Positions 9,034 through 17,453 are shown, numbered from the stretch's first letter. The stretch: DNA of 64,000 bases from JANSWY01 sp965243755 (GCA_965243755.1 CBDEVW010000002.1:992001-1056000), one strand, 5' to 3'. Program-made: numbers and translations. The notes: generated from the letters alone by a model not told the origin.

Positions 9034-9240
9034 TTCAAAAAGCCTCTCTGATGCCATTATTTTCACTTAACGGTCATTTGTATTCGTTCAACCTGTATTT
9101 CACATCATTCAACTTACATATTAATTTGAAGGCATTATCTAGGCTAATTTTCGCGGGAGAGACTGGACTTCTAAATATTTAGTAAATTAAACCTTATATT
9201 CCATTCGATTTGATAATCGGACTAAAGCATATTTTATTTT

Positions 9241-9723
9241 ATGATTAATAAGAAAGTGATTTTGGTTGGACATTTTGGAGTAGGTAAAACTTCTCTGGTA
9301 AGACAGTTTGTCCATCAGAAGTTCACGGACAATTACCTTACTACAATAGGTGTCAAAATTGACAAAAAATTGGTGAAGGTGGACGGACATGAAGTGAACA
9401 TAGTTTTATGGGATATTGCTGGCGAAGATGCTATGAAGAAAATACCCGCTTCGTATAAGTTGGGTGCACATGGTATCATTTATGTATTTGATGTCACCAG
9501 ACCCACGACCTACAAAGAAATTGATCAACACATCTCGGAGTTAAGAGTAACACTTCCTGAAGCACCGTTGATCAAATTGGCCAACAAGAGTGATATGCTA
9601 ACTGATGCGATGAAATCAGATTTGAAAAAAGAGATAGATTTTGAGGAAGTCTTGTTTACCAGTGCCAAAACTGGAGAAAATGTAGAAACAGCTTTTGAAA
9701 ACTTAACCAGAGAAATGATTTGA
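9241..9723 (+). CDS. Ras/Rab-like small GTPase
   Basis: Single-domain small GTPase of 160 aa with every G box: G1 GHFGVGKTS (10-18), G2 Thr in TTIGVKI (34-37), G3 WDIAGED (57-63), G4 NKSD (105-108) and G5 SAK (131-133). The position equivalent to Ras Gln61 is Glu62, which predicts altered or GAP-dependent hydrolysis. There is no C-terminal Cys for prenylation. It belongs with the bacterial Ras-like (Rup/MglA-type) GTPases rather than Era/EngA translation factors. It is the first gene of a five-gene run; its stop overlaps the TTG start of the next gene by 4 nt. The fourth gene has a Roadblock/LC7-like region, the classical partner fold of such GTPases. Confidence 0.92.
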   Translation: MINKKVILVGHFGVGKTSLVRQFVHQKFTDNYLTTIGVKIDKKLVKVDGHEVNIVLWDIAGEDAMKKIPASYKLGAHGIIYVFDVTRPTTYKEIDQHISELRVTLPEAPLIKLANKSDMLTDAMKSDLKKEIDFEEVLFTSAKTGENVETAFENLTREMI

Positions 9724-10448
9724 AGGCGCTGCATCAGGAAAAATTAAAATTGGTAGATCATCTGTCACAGTTGGTGCGATTCGATCTGGATGGGAATCTT
9801 CTTGACTCTACAGATGAGATCGTAGTGATGAAAGTAAAGACCAATCTTTTTGAAGAAATCCCATTGTTATCTTCCCTAAAAGACACACTCAAAGGGTTGA
9901 AAAGCAGGGAGAACATTACCTTTAAATGCATTCAGGATGATTACTTTGGTGTATCACAGTTTTTTGATTTCACCTTTTTTCACGAAAACACTGATGATGG
10001 ACCCTGTATCCTCTTATTGATTCAGGATTTCACGACGCAATATCAAAAGGTATTGGAACTGCAACAGGACAGAAATGTGGAATCTATCGCCAAACAAAAT
10101 GCAGAAATAGAAGCACTGAAGGCCTTGCCGGAAGCGGAAAATATTTTCATCAAAGTAGATTCACTACTGTTAAATTTTGACCCCAAGAATATCTTGTATG
10201 TAGAGGCCTATGGAGATTACATTAAGGTTCACACCCCGGATAAAATGTATATTACTTATACAAAGCTCAAGAGCATAGAGGACATCTTGCCCAAGAAAGA
10301 CTTTATAAGAATTCACCGGTCCTATATTGTCAGAATTGATCAGATCATTTCTCTCAACCAGCAAAGGCTACAAATAAAGGATACCATTTTACCAATAAGC
10401 CTTACGCACAAAGAGGAGCTGCTTTCAAGGATAAAGAAATTAAATTAA
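9720..10448 (+). CDS. PAS-like plus LytTR DNA-binding regulator
   Basis: Predicted transcriptional regulator of 242 aa with an N-terminal PAS-like sensory region (~10-115; VRFDLDGNLLDST, FFDFTFF, LLLIQDFT), a coiled-coil linker (~115-140) and a C-terminal LytTR domain (~148-240) with ILYVEAYGDYIKVHT and FIRIHRSYIV. No receiver domain is present, so its input is not phosphotransfer to an Asp. The start is TTG at 9720, overlapping the GTPase stop (TTGA), since no ATG is in frame nearby. Coupling to the GTPase suggests that the GTPase controls this regulator or is controlled with it. Confidence 0.88.
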   Translation: MKALHQEKLKLVDHLSQLVRFDLDGNLLDSTDEIVVMKVKTNLFEEIPLLSSLKDTLKGLKSRENITFKCIQDDYFGVSQFFDFTFFHENTDDGPCILLLIQDFTTQYQKVLELQQDRNVESIAKQNAEIEALKALPEAENIFIKVDSLLLNFDPKNILYVEAYGDYIKVHTPDKMYITYTKLKSIEDILPKKDFIRIHRSYIVRIDQIISLNQQRLQIKDTILPISLTHKEELLSRIKKLN

Positions 10449-10481
10449 CTATTTTTAGTTACAGACAGAGAGATACAACTT

Positions 10482-10853
10482 ATGGCCAAAGCTGAAAACA
10501 ACCAGGAAAACCCCAATAATGAGATAGAGAAGATCAACGCCATACGAGATATCATTTTTGGTTCCGACATGCAGGAGTACAACCAGAAATTTGAATCGCT
10601 AAAGAGTCAGCTGGATGAGCGTTACCAGTCACAGCAAAAGGATCTGGAAAAACTGCAAAAAAACATCAATGCACAACTTGATCAACTCAATGACCAACTA
10701 CAGGAATTGAAAAGCCATTTCGATACACGAATAGATTCTCTCACCTCCGATATGAACCTGGAACTGGATGCGCTCAGAGATGCTAAAACGGAGAGAAAAA
10801 CCCTTGGGGCGCTGCTGGAGGAGTTGGGAAGAAAACTTCAATCTGACGAATAG
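10482..10853 (+). CDS. Small coiled-coil protein of the GTPase operon
   Basis: 123-aa hydrophilic protein, almost wholly predicted helical. Residues ~35-115 form heptad-like coiled coil rich in Gln, Lys, Glu and Leu (for example LDQLNDQLQELKSHFDTRI). No signal peptide, TM or catalytic motif. It starts 33 nt after the LytTR gene and ends 2 nt before the Roadblock-like gene, so it is clearly co-transcribed. Likely an adaptor or scaffold; I cannot assign it to a named family. Confidence 0.8.
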   Translation: MAKAENNQENPNNEIEKINAIRDIIFGSDMQEYNQKFESLKSQLDERYQSQQKDLEKLQKNINAQLDQLNDQLQELKSHFDTRIDSLTSDMNLELDALRDAKTERKTLGALLEELGRKLQSDE

Positions 10854-10855
10854 GC

Positions 10856-11686
10856 ATGTCCCAGAGTGGAGGCATAAATGAATTAAAGAATCTCCTTTTC
10901 GAAGAAGAGAGTAAGAAGTTTGCCCTGTTGGAAGAGAAGCTCGGCGAATTTCAGGACAAAGTTGCGCATGATTTTAAGCACCTGAAAGTACCCGAAGGTG
11001 AGGTGGAACAACTTGTAGATCACATTACCGAAATCATGCCTGAGCGATTAGGTCCTGCCATTACAAAAACTTTACAGAAGCAGATCAGGGAATCGCGTGA
11101 CGAGGTGGTGCAGGTGCTATACCCGATCATGGGACAGATGATCAAGAAGTATATTCAAAAGGAAATTGAATTACTTTCTGAGAAAATTGATCAGCAGTTT
11201 GAACAACTCTTCTCATGGGATCGCCTGATGGCTTATTTCAAGGGGCTTTTCACCGGAACTAAACCTGGCGGTGATATGATAAGAAAGGCCGTGGAACCTC
11301 AGGTCGAGGAAATATTTTTGATTGAAAATGATTCCGGTATATTGCTGGCTTCCTACTCCAGAAATAAAACCATGGACCAGGATCTCATCGCCGGAATGCT
11401 GACCGCCATAAAGTCATTTGTAGGTGAGGCGTTTGAGAAGGAAAACCAGTCCCTTGAAACGATAGAATACGACCTTTATAAAATATACATTCAAAATTTT
11501 CAGAAATTTTATGTGGCTGTTGTATTGTCTGGTGTGCTAACTTCGGAGTTCAAGTCAAGGCTGGATGACACCATCATGAAATTTGTAAAAGACCTCACCA
11601 TAAAGGCTGCTGATAGCGCTAATGAGGAGGTATACAAATTAAAACTGGAAGAATATTTTGCTAACCTCAATAAAATCACACAGTGA
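10856..11686 (+). CDS. Roadblock/LC7-like GTPase-partner protein
   Basis: 276-aa protein. The N-terminal ~110 residues are helical and charged, with ITEIMPERLGPAI and VVQVLYPIMGQMIKKYI. The C-terminal region (~145-260) has the order EEIFLIENDSGILLASYS, DLIAGMLTAIKSFV, KFYVAVVLSGV, which matches the small alpha/beta Roadblock/LC7 (longin-like) fold. From memory, the same two-part module forms the N-terminus of some bacterial OmpA-family proteins; here the OmpA domain is absent and a peptidoglycan-binding protein is the next gene. Roadblock proteins are regulators of Ras-like GTPases (for example MglB for MglA), so a GAP/GEF-like role on the GTPase at 9241 is inferred. Confidence 0.75.
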   Translation: MSQSGGINELKNLLFEEESKKFALLEEKLGEFQDKVAHDFKHLKVPEGEVEQLVDHITEIMPERLGPAITKTLQKQIRESRDEVVQVLYPIMGQMIKKYIQKEIELLSEKIDQQFEQLFSWDRLMAYFKGLFTGTKPGGDMIRKAVEPQVEEIFLIENDSGILLASYSRNKTMDQDLIAGMLTAIKSFVGEAFEKENQSLETIEYDLYKIYIQNFQKFYVAVVLSGVLTSEFKSRLDDTIMKFVKDLTIKAADSANEEVYKLKLEEYFANLNKITQ

Positions 11687-12315
11687 AGAATCTATTGTAC
11701 ATTGTATTGATCATCACTTTACCGTTGATAGGGTATTTTCAATATGCCAAATGGTCAAAGTTTAATCCTCCCAATCCCTATGATTACGTTGTGCCTGATT
11801 CAATTGATGTTAACTACTTTGATCAGGAGACAGTTAAACTTTACCTGGAGACTGCTTTTGAAATAGGGTCCTTTGCCAGAAGAATGTGGCGAAATGAAGG
11901 AATTGATGTCCTTTACCCATCTGATAATGAAGAAGCACTGAAAGCTGCAGCTCACTATAATCAAATGAAAGCCCTTGCCACCCGACTTGAAGGAAAACTG
12001 CAATTTGCCTACCAGCTAAAGCAAAATGGATACAATAATCAACAGGTGAAGTCAATCATTGAAACCGGAACTACCCCTGAAGCCTATGAACGGGAAAAAC
12101 TAATGACAGAAATGCTGAATGTGTCTTTTGGAGATGTGAATGGCATTGTTTGGAGACTTCAGCAGCAGTTGAACACAAAAGGATATGACACACCCGTGGA
12201 TGGTAACTTTCGGGTAGACACTCAGGTTACCCTTCGGCAGTTTCAATCTGATAATGGGCTTTTCCCCAGTGGAGCCCTTGATAAAGAAACCTATATGAAG
12301 CTGTTCCAGCCATAA
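11683..12315 (+). CDS. Membrane-anchored peptidoglycan-binding protein
   Basis: 210 aa with an N-terminal hydrophobic anchor (~3-20) and a C-terminal PG_binding_1 domain (~152-208) with WRLQQQLNTKGYDTPVDGNF and LRQFQSDNGL, the usual sequence of this three-helix domain. The middle is helical and of unknown function. It is predicted to sit in the inner membrane and reach the cell wall. GTG start at 11683, overlapping the previous stop (GTGA). Last gene of the five-gene run; it splits off as a separate protein the wall-binding function that OmpA-family homologues of gene four would carry themselves. Confidence 0.85.
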   Translation: MKNLLYIVLIITLPLIGYFQYAKWSKFNPPNPYDYVVPDSIDVNYFDQETVKLYLETAFEIGSFARRMWRNEGIDVLYPSDNEEALKAAAHYNQMKALATRLEGKLQFAYQLKQNGYNNQQVKSIIETGTTPEAYEREKLMTEMLNVSFGDVNGIVWRLQQQLNTKGYDTPVDGNFRVDTQVTLRQFQSDNGLFPSGALDKETYMKLFQP

Positions 12316-12329
12316 TTATCGATCAAATT

Positions 12330-12350
12330 TTAGCTAAACCAGCTATTTTG
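12330..12350 (+). terminator. Weak terminator at end of GTPase operon
   Basis: 5-bp stem TAGCT / AGCTA with a 5-nt loop followed by TTTTG, 16 bases after the last stop codon. Confidence 0.35.
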
Positions 12351-12376
12351 TGATTCCGACCAGCAAATACTTCAGG

Positions 12377-12406
12377 TCACCGAATATCTCAAACAAATGT
12401 CGGTGA
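12377..12406. promoter_or_regulatory. Inverted repeat upstream of mscS
   Basis: Perfect 7-bp arms TCACCGA / TCGGTGA with a 16-nt spacer, 53 bases before the channel gene. Operator or leader hairpin; not distinguishable by eye. Confidence 0.3.
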
Positions 12407-12458
12407 TAAGCTGTTAATTTACTCTAAACATTAACTTAAAACACAACAAAATAATTAA

Positions 12459-13271
12459 ATGGATTACGATAAACTGATAGACAGAGGTTGGGATTTTGTA
12501 CTGACTTACGGACCAAAATTGGTTGGTGCTATCATTGTATTCATCATTGGTCTTTGGATCATTCGAATTATTTCCAGGGCTTTTGCCAGGATGCTCCAAA
12601 ACCGTAATACAGATCCCTCACTGACCCCATTTTTGAAAGGAATAGTGAACACCGTTTTGAAAATAATGTTGGTGATCAGTGTGTTGGGGATGCTGGGGAT
12701 CGAGATGACCTCCTTTATTGCCATACTTGGTGCAGCGGGATTGGCTATTGGAATGGCATTGTCGGGGACCTTGCAAAATTTTGCGGGTGGCGTAATGATC
12801 CTGATTTTTAAACCATTTAAAGTGGGTGATTTCATAGAGGCACAGGGATATAGTGGTACGGTTAACCAGATCCAGCTATTTAATACAATATTAAAAACGG
12901 GTGATAACAAGACGATCATTATCCCAAATGGAGGGTTATCTACTTCATCAATGACCAACTATTCAACAGAAGCGAGGCGAAGGGTGGATTGGACATTTGG
13001 AATTGGTTATTCGGACAATGTAGATGAAGCCAAGGAAATACTTCGGGAGCTATGTGGGCAGGATGAACGTATACTGCAGGATCCTGCAGTATTTATCGCA
13101 CTTTCCGAGTTGGCAGATAGCTCAGTAAACCTTGTAGTAAGAGCATGGGTGAATGCGCCAGACTATTGGGGAGTATTCTTTGAGATGAATGAAAAAGTTT
13201 TTAAGACTTTCAACGAAAGGGGCATAAGTATACCATTTCCTCAAATGGATGTACATGTCAATCAGCTATAG
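12459..13271 (+). CDS. mscS: Small-conductance mechanosensitive channel MscS
   Basis: Inner-membrane tension-gated channel that releases solutes on hypo-osmotic shock. 270 aa, canonical MscS size. TM1 ~20-40, TM2 ~62-82, pore helix TM3 with the Gly/Ala-rich GAAGLAIGMALSGTLQNFAGG region, then the conserved FKPFKVGDFIE and IPNGGLSTSSMTNYS segments of the beta domain and the alpha/beta C-terminal domain. Start ATG is preceded by an A-rich tract. It follows the GTPase/peptidoglycan-binding operon by 143 bp, probably under its own promoter. Confidence 0.96.
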   Translation: MDYDKLIDRGWDFVLTYGPKLVGAIIVFIIGLWIIRIISRAFARMLQNRNTDPSLTPFLKGIVNTVLKIMLVISVLGMLGIEMTSFIAILGAAGLAIGMALSGTLQNFAGGVMILIFKPFKVGDFIEAQGYSGTVNQIQLFNTILKTGDNKTIIIPNGGLSTSSMTNYSTEARRRVDWTFGIGYSDNVDEAKEILRELCGQDERILQDPAVFIALSELADSSVNLVVRAWVNAPDYWGVFFEMNEKVFKTFNERGISIPFPQMDVHVNQL

Positions 13272-13335
13272 ATAGAGGGCAGACAAGCGGGGTTACTTTT
13301 CTAATTTACCAAGCCAAAGTTAGGAAGGAAGGACG

Positions 13336-13362
13336 GCAGGGGACCAGTTAATGGTTCCCTGC
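13336..13362 (+). terminator. Terminator after mscS
   Basis: 10-bp stem GCAGGGGACC / GGTTCCCTGC (one wobble) with a 7-nt loop, followed by an AT-rich tract, between convergent genes. Confidence 0.65.
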
Positions 13363-13379
13363 TTAATTAATTACTCTTT

Positions 13380-14993
13380 TTAATGATTGACCCTCTTTTT
13401 AGCATTTTTCATTAGTCCTGAGATGGTGATTCCACCGTAGGAATAGAAATCTGCAGATGAAAATGACTTTTTGTTCAGGTCAGTTTTAAAATAAACCAGT
13501 TTAAAATGACAGGGGACCTTTTTGTCGTGATCTGGATCTGAAAAATAACTTTTCATTTTGATCACGACATGGTGTTTGTCAAATTCCTCCACTATATCTA
13601 ACGGGTTTCTTAATTTGACAAGGTACCATTCAGTATCCATTTGGCCGTCTGAATCAATCAGTAATCTCTTCTTTACTACCCCATAATCATTACTAAAAAA
13701 ATCTGCCAGATAGTGGTTGTTATGAGGGCAGCTTAACCTTAATTTCTTGTCAACCAAATTCACAGGACTTATAAGATTTTGAAATAGGAAGCTGGGCACA
13801 AACCTTCTTTCCTCTCTATCGCTGTGAAATTTAATATTTCGCCAAAAACCCGGTACTGGAGTAATTTGCCTAAACGATATTAAAACTAGTATGAAAAATA
13901 CAAAAGTTAAGCCTGGCGCGATTGTCGAAAACTGATTGGTGTCATAATTGGGTACGAGGTAAAAGTTGATCAATACTGTTGCAGCAATCATAACACCTGC
14001 ACCCGCAAGGATTAAAAACTCAGAATTTGTCAACTCAGACCTAACTCTGATCATATAACTTTTTGAGTTGCTACATACATTATTTAATATGATCATCCAC
14101 ATTGTTAATTGTGGTATAAGGAGTAGTAGAATTAGAATGGCAAGACCACCTTCCTGATAAAGTAAATTATTAATTCCAGCTAGCCCTATTGATAGAAGAA
14201 AGAATGTAATGCAATATCCCCATTCAAAGTTTCGCCTAAAAAAATATTGCAAAGTCCCATATAAGGCAATTGATGATTGGATCATATGAAGGAAACTAAA
14301 GCAAATTGCCCAGAATAGTAGAAAGTCTGTTTCTCCTTTTACGCGATACAAATTCTCAGAAAAGGCAAATCCAAGTGAAATCAGACAGGTCAAAAATATC
14401 AGCCGATCGGGGGCGTTCTTTTTTGCAATAAACAATAATAGAAAACCCGGCAAAATCTTTAGTGTTTCACTCAAAAAACCATAGTTAAATACCCAATAGA
14501 TCAATTCTCCTATAAACGTTCCGGTAAGTTCATTTTGTGTTGCAGATTTGATTTGAACGGAAACTGGAACAGCCAGAAATGGAATAATCATTCCATAGAT
14601 AATCAAGGAGATATTTAATAGTATATTCCTATTTGGCTGAAATATCTTCCAAAGCAGTAATAGACAAAATGAAACAGACAGCAAACCCGTCAATAAGTCA
14701 ATCAGATTTAATTCAGTAAACACCCGGATGAAGTCCTGAAAAGCAATTACCCAGAAATTTGTGGTATATGGATAAGTTAGCCCAGATGTTAGTTGAAATG
14801 AATCTATTGAAATAGTTTGGTCAATTTTGATCACACTGGCAATAGCATAACCAACTATACATGTAATGATCAATGCTATGGTGCCCTTGAATAATCCGGT
14901 TTTAAGAAACAAATCCTTGTTGATGCTGCTCTTGTACCTTCGATAAACGAAGCTACCTAGTAAGAAATTGATGAATATAATGGAAATAAACAC
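13380..14993 (-). CDS. Polytopic membrane protein with PrsW-like core
   Basis: 537 aa. About 10-12 TM segments occupy residues 1-380, followed by a ~155-aa cytosolic C-terminal domain of unknown type. In the core, ETLKILPG, then GFAFSENLYRV, then FLHMIQSSIALYG appear in the spacing of the PrsW-type intramembrane protease family (EExxK, FxxxEN, His). The first Glu of EExxK is Ser here, so protease activity is uncertain. The C-terminal domain holds a Cys-His pair (SCPHNNHYL) and many charged residues. Monocistronic: a TATCTTTG -7 box lies just upstream at 15017-15024. Confidence 0.7.
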   Translation of the reverse strand: MFISIIFINFLLGSFVYRRYKSSINKDLFLKTGLFKGTIALIITCIVGYAIASVIKIDQTISIDSFQLTSGLTYPYTTNFWVIAFQDFIRVFTELNLIDLLTGLLSVSFCLLLLWKIFQPNRNILLNISLIIYGMIIPFLAVPVSVQIKSATQNELTGTFIGELIYWVFNYGFLSETLKILPGFLLLFIAKKNAPDRLIFLTCLISLGFAFSENLYRVKGETDFLLFWAICFSFLHMIQSSIALYGTLQYFFRRNFEWGYCITFFLLSIGLAGINNLLYQEGGLAILILLLLIPQLTMWMIILNNVCSNSKSYMIRVRSELTNSEFLILAGAGVMIAATVLINFYLVPNYDTNQFSTIAPGLTFVFFILVLISFRQITPVPGFWRNIKFHSDREERRFVPSFLFQNLISPVNLVDKKLRLSCPHNNHYLADFFSNDYGVVKKRLLIDSDGQMDTEWYLVKLRNPLDIVEEFDKHHVVIKMKSYFSDPDHDKKVPCHFKLVYFKTDLNKKSFSSADFYSYGGITISGLMKNAKKRVNH

Positions 14994-15016
14994 ATTTAGA
15001 CATTTAGATGAATTTG

Positions 15017-15024
15017 CAAAGATA
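15017..15024 (-). promoter_or_regulatory. Bacteroidota -7 promoter box for the PrsW-like gene
   Basis: Minus-strand TATCTTTG matches the TAnnTTTG consensus exactly, 24 bases before the start codon. A TTTG that could be the -33 box lies 24 bases further upstream, inside the terminator hairpin of the neighbouring operon; that spacing is a little long. Confidence 0.5.
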
Positions 15025-15066
15025 AAAGAACTCTTTGAATAACATTTTCAAAGAGTTCTCAAAAAA
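15022..15066 (-). terminator. Strong terminator of the metal-efflux operon
   Basis: Perfect 12-bp stem AGAACTCTTTGA / TCAAAGAGTTCT with a 9-nt loop, flanked by A/T runs, 21 bases beyond the stop of the last gene of the minus-strand operon. Confidence 0.85.
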
Positions 15067-15086
15067 TATTTTCCGCTGCTTTACTA

Positions 15087-16301
15087 TTAACCCGGATTTT
15101 CGATTTGAGCAAGTCTGACTTTTGAACTCTTATCATCCTTCAACTCTGTCCATGCAAAATATAATTGACCATTATAAAGCTCCATTTGTGGAAAACCACT
15201 TGCTCGGGCATCACTGGTTTCAGCAATCACTACTGGCGTACCTACCTGACCATTTAGGTTTACTTTACAGGTTTTTATTACCGTTTTTTCGCCTTCCTTG
15301 CCAAGCCAGCTGACATAAGCAGATTTATTATTGATCATTACCATATCAACTCTCCCAACAGGCGATTTTTCATCAATCATCACTGGTTTGCCAAATGAAG
15401 CACCCCCATCTTCCGAAAATATAACCTTCACCTGAGGTTTTCCATTGGGTACCGAGAACCAGGCAACACCTAGTGTGTTACCAATGGCGCTTACCCTCGG
15501 TCCATTGACCGGGCACCCATTGATTTTCCACTGATCTGAATAAATTGTCCTGGGCTCTGTCCAATTTCCGTTGACCATTCTCACGATAGCCATGTCCCGT
15601 ATTTCAAGTTCGGATCGGTCTCTGTAGACGAAAATGGGACCATTGGAGGTCATAGCACCAGAAGTCTGGCAACAATCGCAAACCCGATTGTCCAGCACTG
15701 ATTCGTTTGAGATATTGCCTTCTATGTCCATCACTGCTGTGCGCAAAGTCATAGCGCCATGATGGGCTCCATGATCACCCGAAGTATTCCTGCCATCCAG
15801 CCACGCAAGCTGAAAGCTCTGATCTGGTAATGGGACCATAGACACAAACCCATGTTCCGTTGGTGTTCCATCAGTATGTGGGATAATTGGTTCGGTCCAG
15901 CCAGTTCCAGCGTTTCTCCTGATGTTCACATCGTATGAATAGGTGCCCGCAGCGCTTTTTGCCAGGTAATGTGCCAGCATTTCGCCATTTTCATTGGCGG
16001 CAACCATTGGATAATCTGCCCAGTTTACAAACCAGTCTGTACCAATAGCTATTAACGAGGGCTCAGTCCATTGATCGTTTGAGAAAGAAGCATAATTCAA
16101 ATAGGTGGAATCTCCTTGTTCCTCTACCCATGACATGTACATTTTGTCATTTGCTGCTACGAGCAGATATGGTAAACTTGAATTGCCATTTGCAGGCGAT
16201 TCAATCGTGCTGGGGGTTTTCTGGACTTCATTGTCTGAGCTGGGTTGACTGCATCCAGCCAGAATTAAAGCCGGAATTAAATAATTTACAATTTTCATCA
16301 T
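15087..16301 (-). CDS. BNR/sialidase-like beta-propeller lipoprotein
   Basis: 404-aa predicted lipoprotein (lipobox LAGC, Cys17) with repeated beta-propeller blades of the BNR/sialidase type (WTEP occurs repeatedly, plus SEDGGASFG). Two Cys clusters, CDCC and GCPVNGP, and a His-rich loop DHGAHH are unusual for a sialidase and suggest metal binding. Last gene of the CusABC-type operon; its ATG overlaps the stop of the DUF2911 gene by 4 nt. A role in metal handling outside the cytoplasm is inferred from context. No sialidase active-site set is recognisable. Confidence 0.8.
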   Translation of the reverse strand: MMKIVNYLIPALILAGCSQPSSDNEVQKTPSTIESPANGNSSLPYLLVAANDKMYMSWVEEQGDSTYLNYASFSNDQWTEPSLIAIGTDWFVNWADYPMVAANENGEMLAHYLAKSAAGTYSYDVNIRRNAGTGWTEPIIPHTDGTPTEHGFVSMVPLPDQSFQLAWLDGRNTSGDHGAHHGAMTLRTAVMDIEGNISNESVLDNRVCDCCQTSGAMTSNGPIFVYRDRSELEIRDMAIVRMVNGNWTEPRTIYSDQWKINGCPVNGPRVSAIGNTLGVAWFSVPNGKPQVKVIFSEDGGASFGKPVMIDEKSPVGRVDMVMINNKSAYVSWLGKEGEKTVIKTCKVNLNGQVGTPVVIAETSDARASGFPQMELYNGQLYFAWTELKDDKSSKVRLAQIENPG

Positions 16302-16879
16302 GATTGGGCATTCTTAATCTTGAAACTGACTTTGACATCATCCCAGCTAATTGCAATTATGCCTGTATTGTCGTCGATGGCTTGCACTTCGTAGGTAAGA
16401 GATTCTACCGTTTCATTTAATTTTTCAGGATTCACCTTGAGTCGAACGATATCTTCAGCTTCACTATAATCATCAGCAAGATGTTGATCCCAATTTTTAT
16501 TGATAATAATTGTCCATTCCGCCTCCCCTGGAATTGTGAACAATGCGTATTTTCCAGCTTTTATTGCGGTGTCTCCAATTTCAACATCTTTAGAAAATTG
16601 AATAGAAGTAGCCTTGTGTGCTCCTGTAACCCAAACTTCCCCATAGGCTACCAATCCACCAAAAATCTGCCTTCCTCTTTTGCCAGGAGAACTGTATTCA
16701 ATGTGCACGTGGTTTTCTCCTATGTTACTCATTGCCATTTGTTTGGGGCTTTTTGGCTTTTTCTTTCCATCATCAATCGCATTGGAATGCCCGTGATTAT
16801 CATGGTGAGTAGAGCCTTTCTCTGAAGTACCACAACTACAAAATAGTATTACTGATACTAGTATGACCGTATGCTTCAT
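16298..16879 (-). CDS. DUF2911 lipoprotein
   Basis: 193 aa with signal peptide and lipobox (FCSC), then a His-rich linker (THHDNHGHS) and a DUF2911 domain (~45-190) recognised by HIEYSSPGKRGRQIFGGLV, GEVWVTGAHKATSI, AGKYALFTIPG and EWTIIINKNWDQH. DUF2911 is a beta-rich family of unknown function common in Bacteroidota. The His-rich linker fits a location in a metal-efflux operon. Translationally coupled to the BNR lipoprotein. Confidence 0.88.
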   Translation of the reverse strand: MKHTVILVSVILFCSCGTSEKGSTHHDNHGHSNAIDDGKKKPKSPKQMAMSNIGENHVHIEYSSPGKRGRQIFGGLVAYGEVWVTGAHKATSIQFSKDVEIGDTAIKAGKYALFTIPGEAEWTIIINKNWDQHLADDYSEAEDIVRLKVNPEKLNETVESLTYEVQAIDDNTGIIAISWDDVKVSFKIKNAQS

Positions 16880-16912
16880 TTAAGTGTGATTTATTTATCT
16901 GATGAGATTCAA

Positions 16913-17407
16913 TTAAAGTTTTTCTTCCACCTTCCCACACTTCAGCATCATATCTCCAAAGTAAGGATTTCTGATTTCTTCTGAGTTACTTAACCAGTTT
17001 GCGCCGGTATTATCGAATGCCATGGGACAATACTGTACATAAATACCCTCTTCCTCGTCATTCGATTTTAATACCTCAATTAAACCATCAGTAAGGGATT
17101 TGAAAGCTGTGCGTTGTGCTTTGAGATCATCACTTGCAGCAATAGTTCCGGCAGCTTCAATAAGTTGGCTGCTCATTTGCTTCGATTTAAGTGCGACAAC
17201 CAGGGCCTGCGCAGAAGTCTTTGCGGTAGCTGCATCAGATTTTACAAATGCATCCTTCAGTTGCATATAAATGTCCAATACGCCAGGTTGTTGGCTCACG
17301 GTTGATTCCTGCGTTTTATTGCTGGTATCAGTCCTGGATTCGGTTGATCCATTAGAACAAGCCATTAATCCAATTGATAAGGTTACTGTTAGTGCTATTG
17401 TTTTCAT
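16913..17407 (-). CDS. DUF3347 lipoprotein (free-standing)
   Basis: Predicted lipoprotein with lipobox LMAC. The DUF3347 domain (~45-160) ends in the conserved block YVQYCPMAF ... IRNPYFGDMMLKCG. ATG 17407 starts a standard signal peptide; an in-frame ATG at 17434 would add nine residues and is less likely. The same domain is fused to the C-terminus of the neighbouring CusB, so the cluster has two copies. The CPM and CG cysteines/methionine could bind a soft metal such as copper. Probable periplasmic metal chaperone-like function, inferred. Confidence 0.85.
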   Translation of the reverse strand: MKTIALTVTLSIGLMACSNGSTESRTDTSNKTQESTVSQQPGVLDIYMQLKDAFVKSDAATAKTSAQALVVALKSKQMSSQLIEAAGTIAASDDLKAQRTAFKSLTDGLIEVLKSNDEEEGIYVQYCPMAFDNTGANWLSNSEEIRNPYFGDMMLKCGKVEEKL

Positions 17408-17453
17408 AGGTCTAATAAATTTTTGAGTATTCATTTGTTAAATTTTTATTCTG

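Noticed and set aside
15087..16301. True sialidase
   Set aside because: BNR-type blades are present, but the arginine triad and Tyr/Glu of sialidases are not recognisable, and the context is metal efflux.
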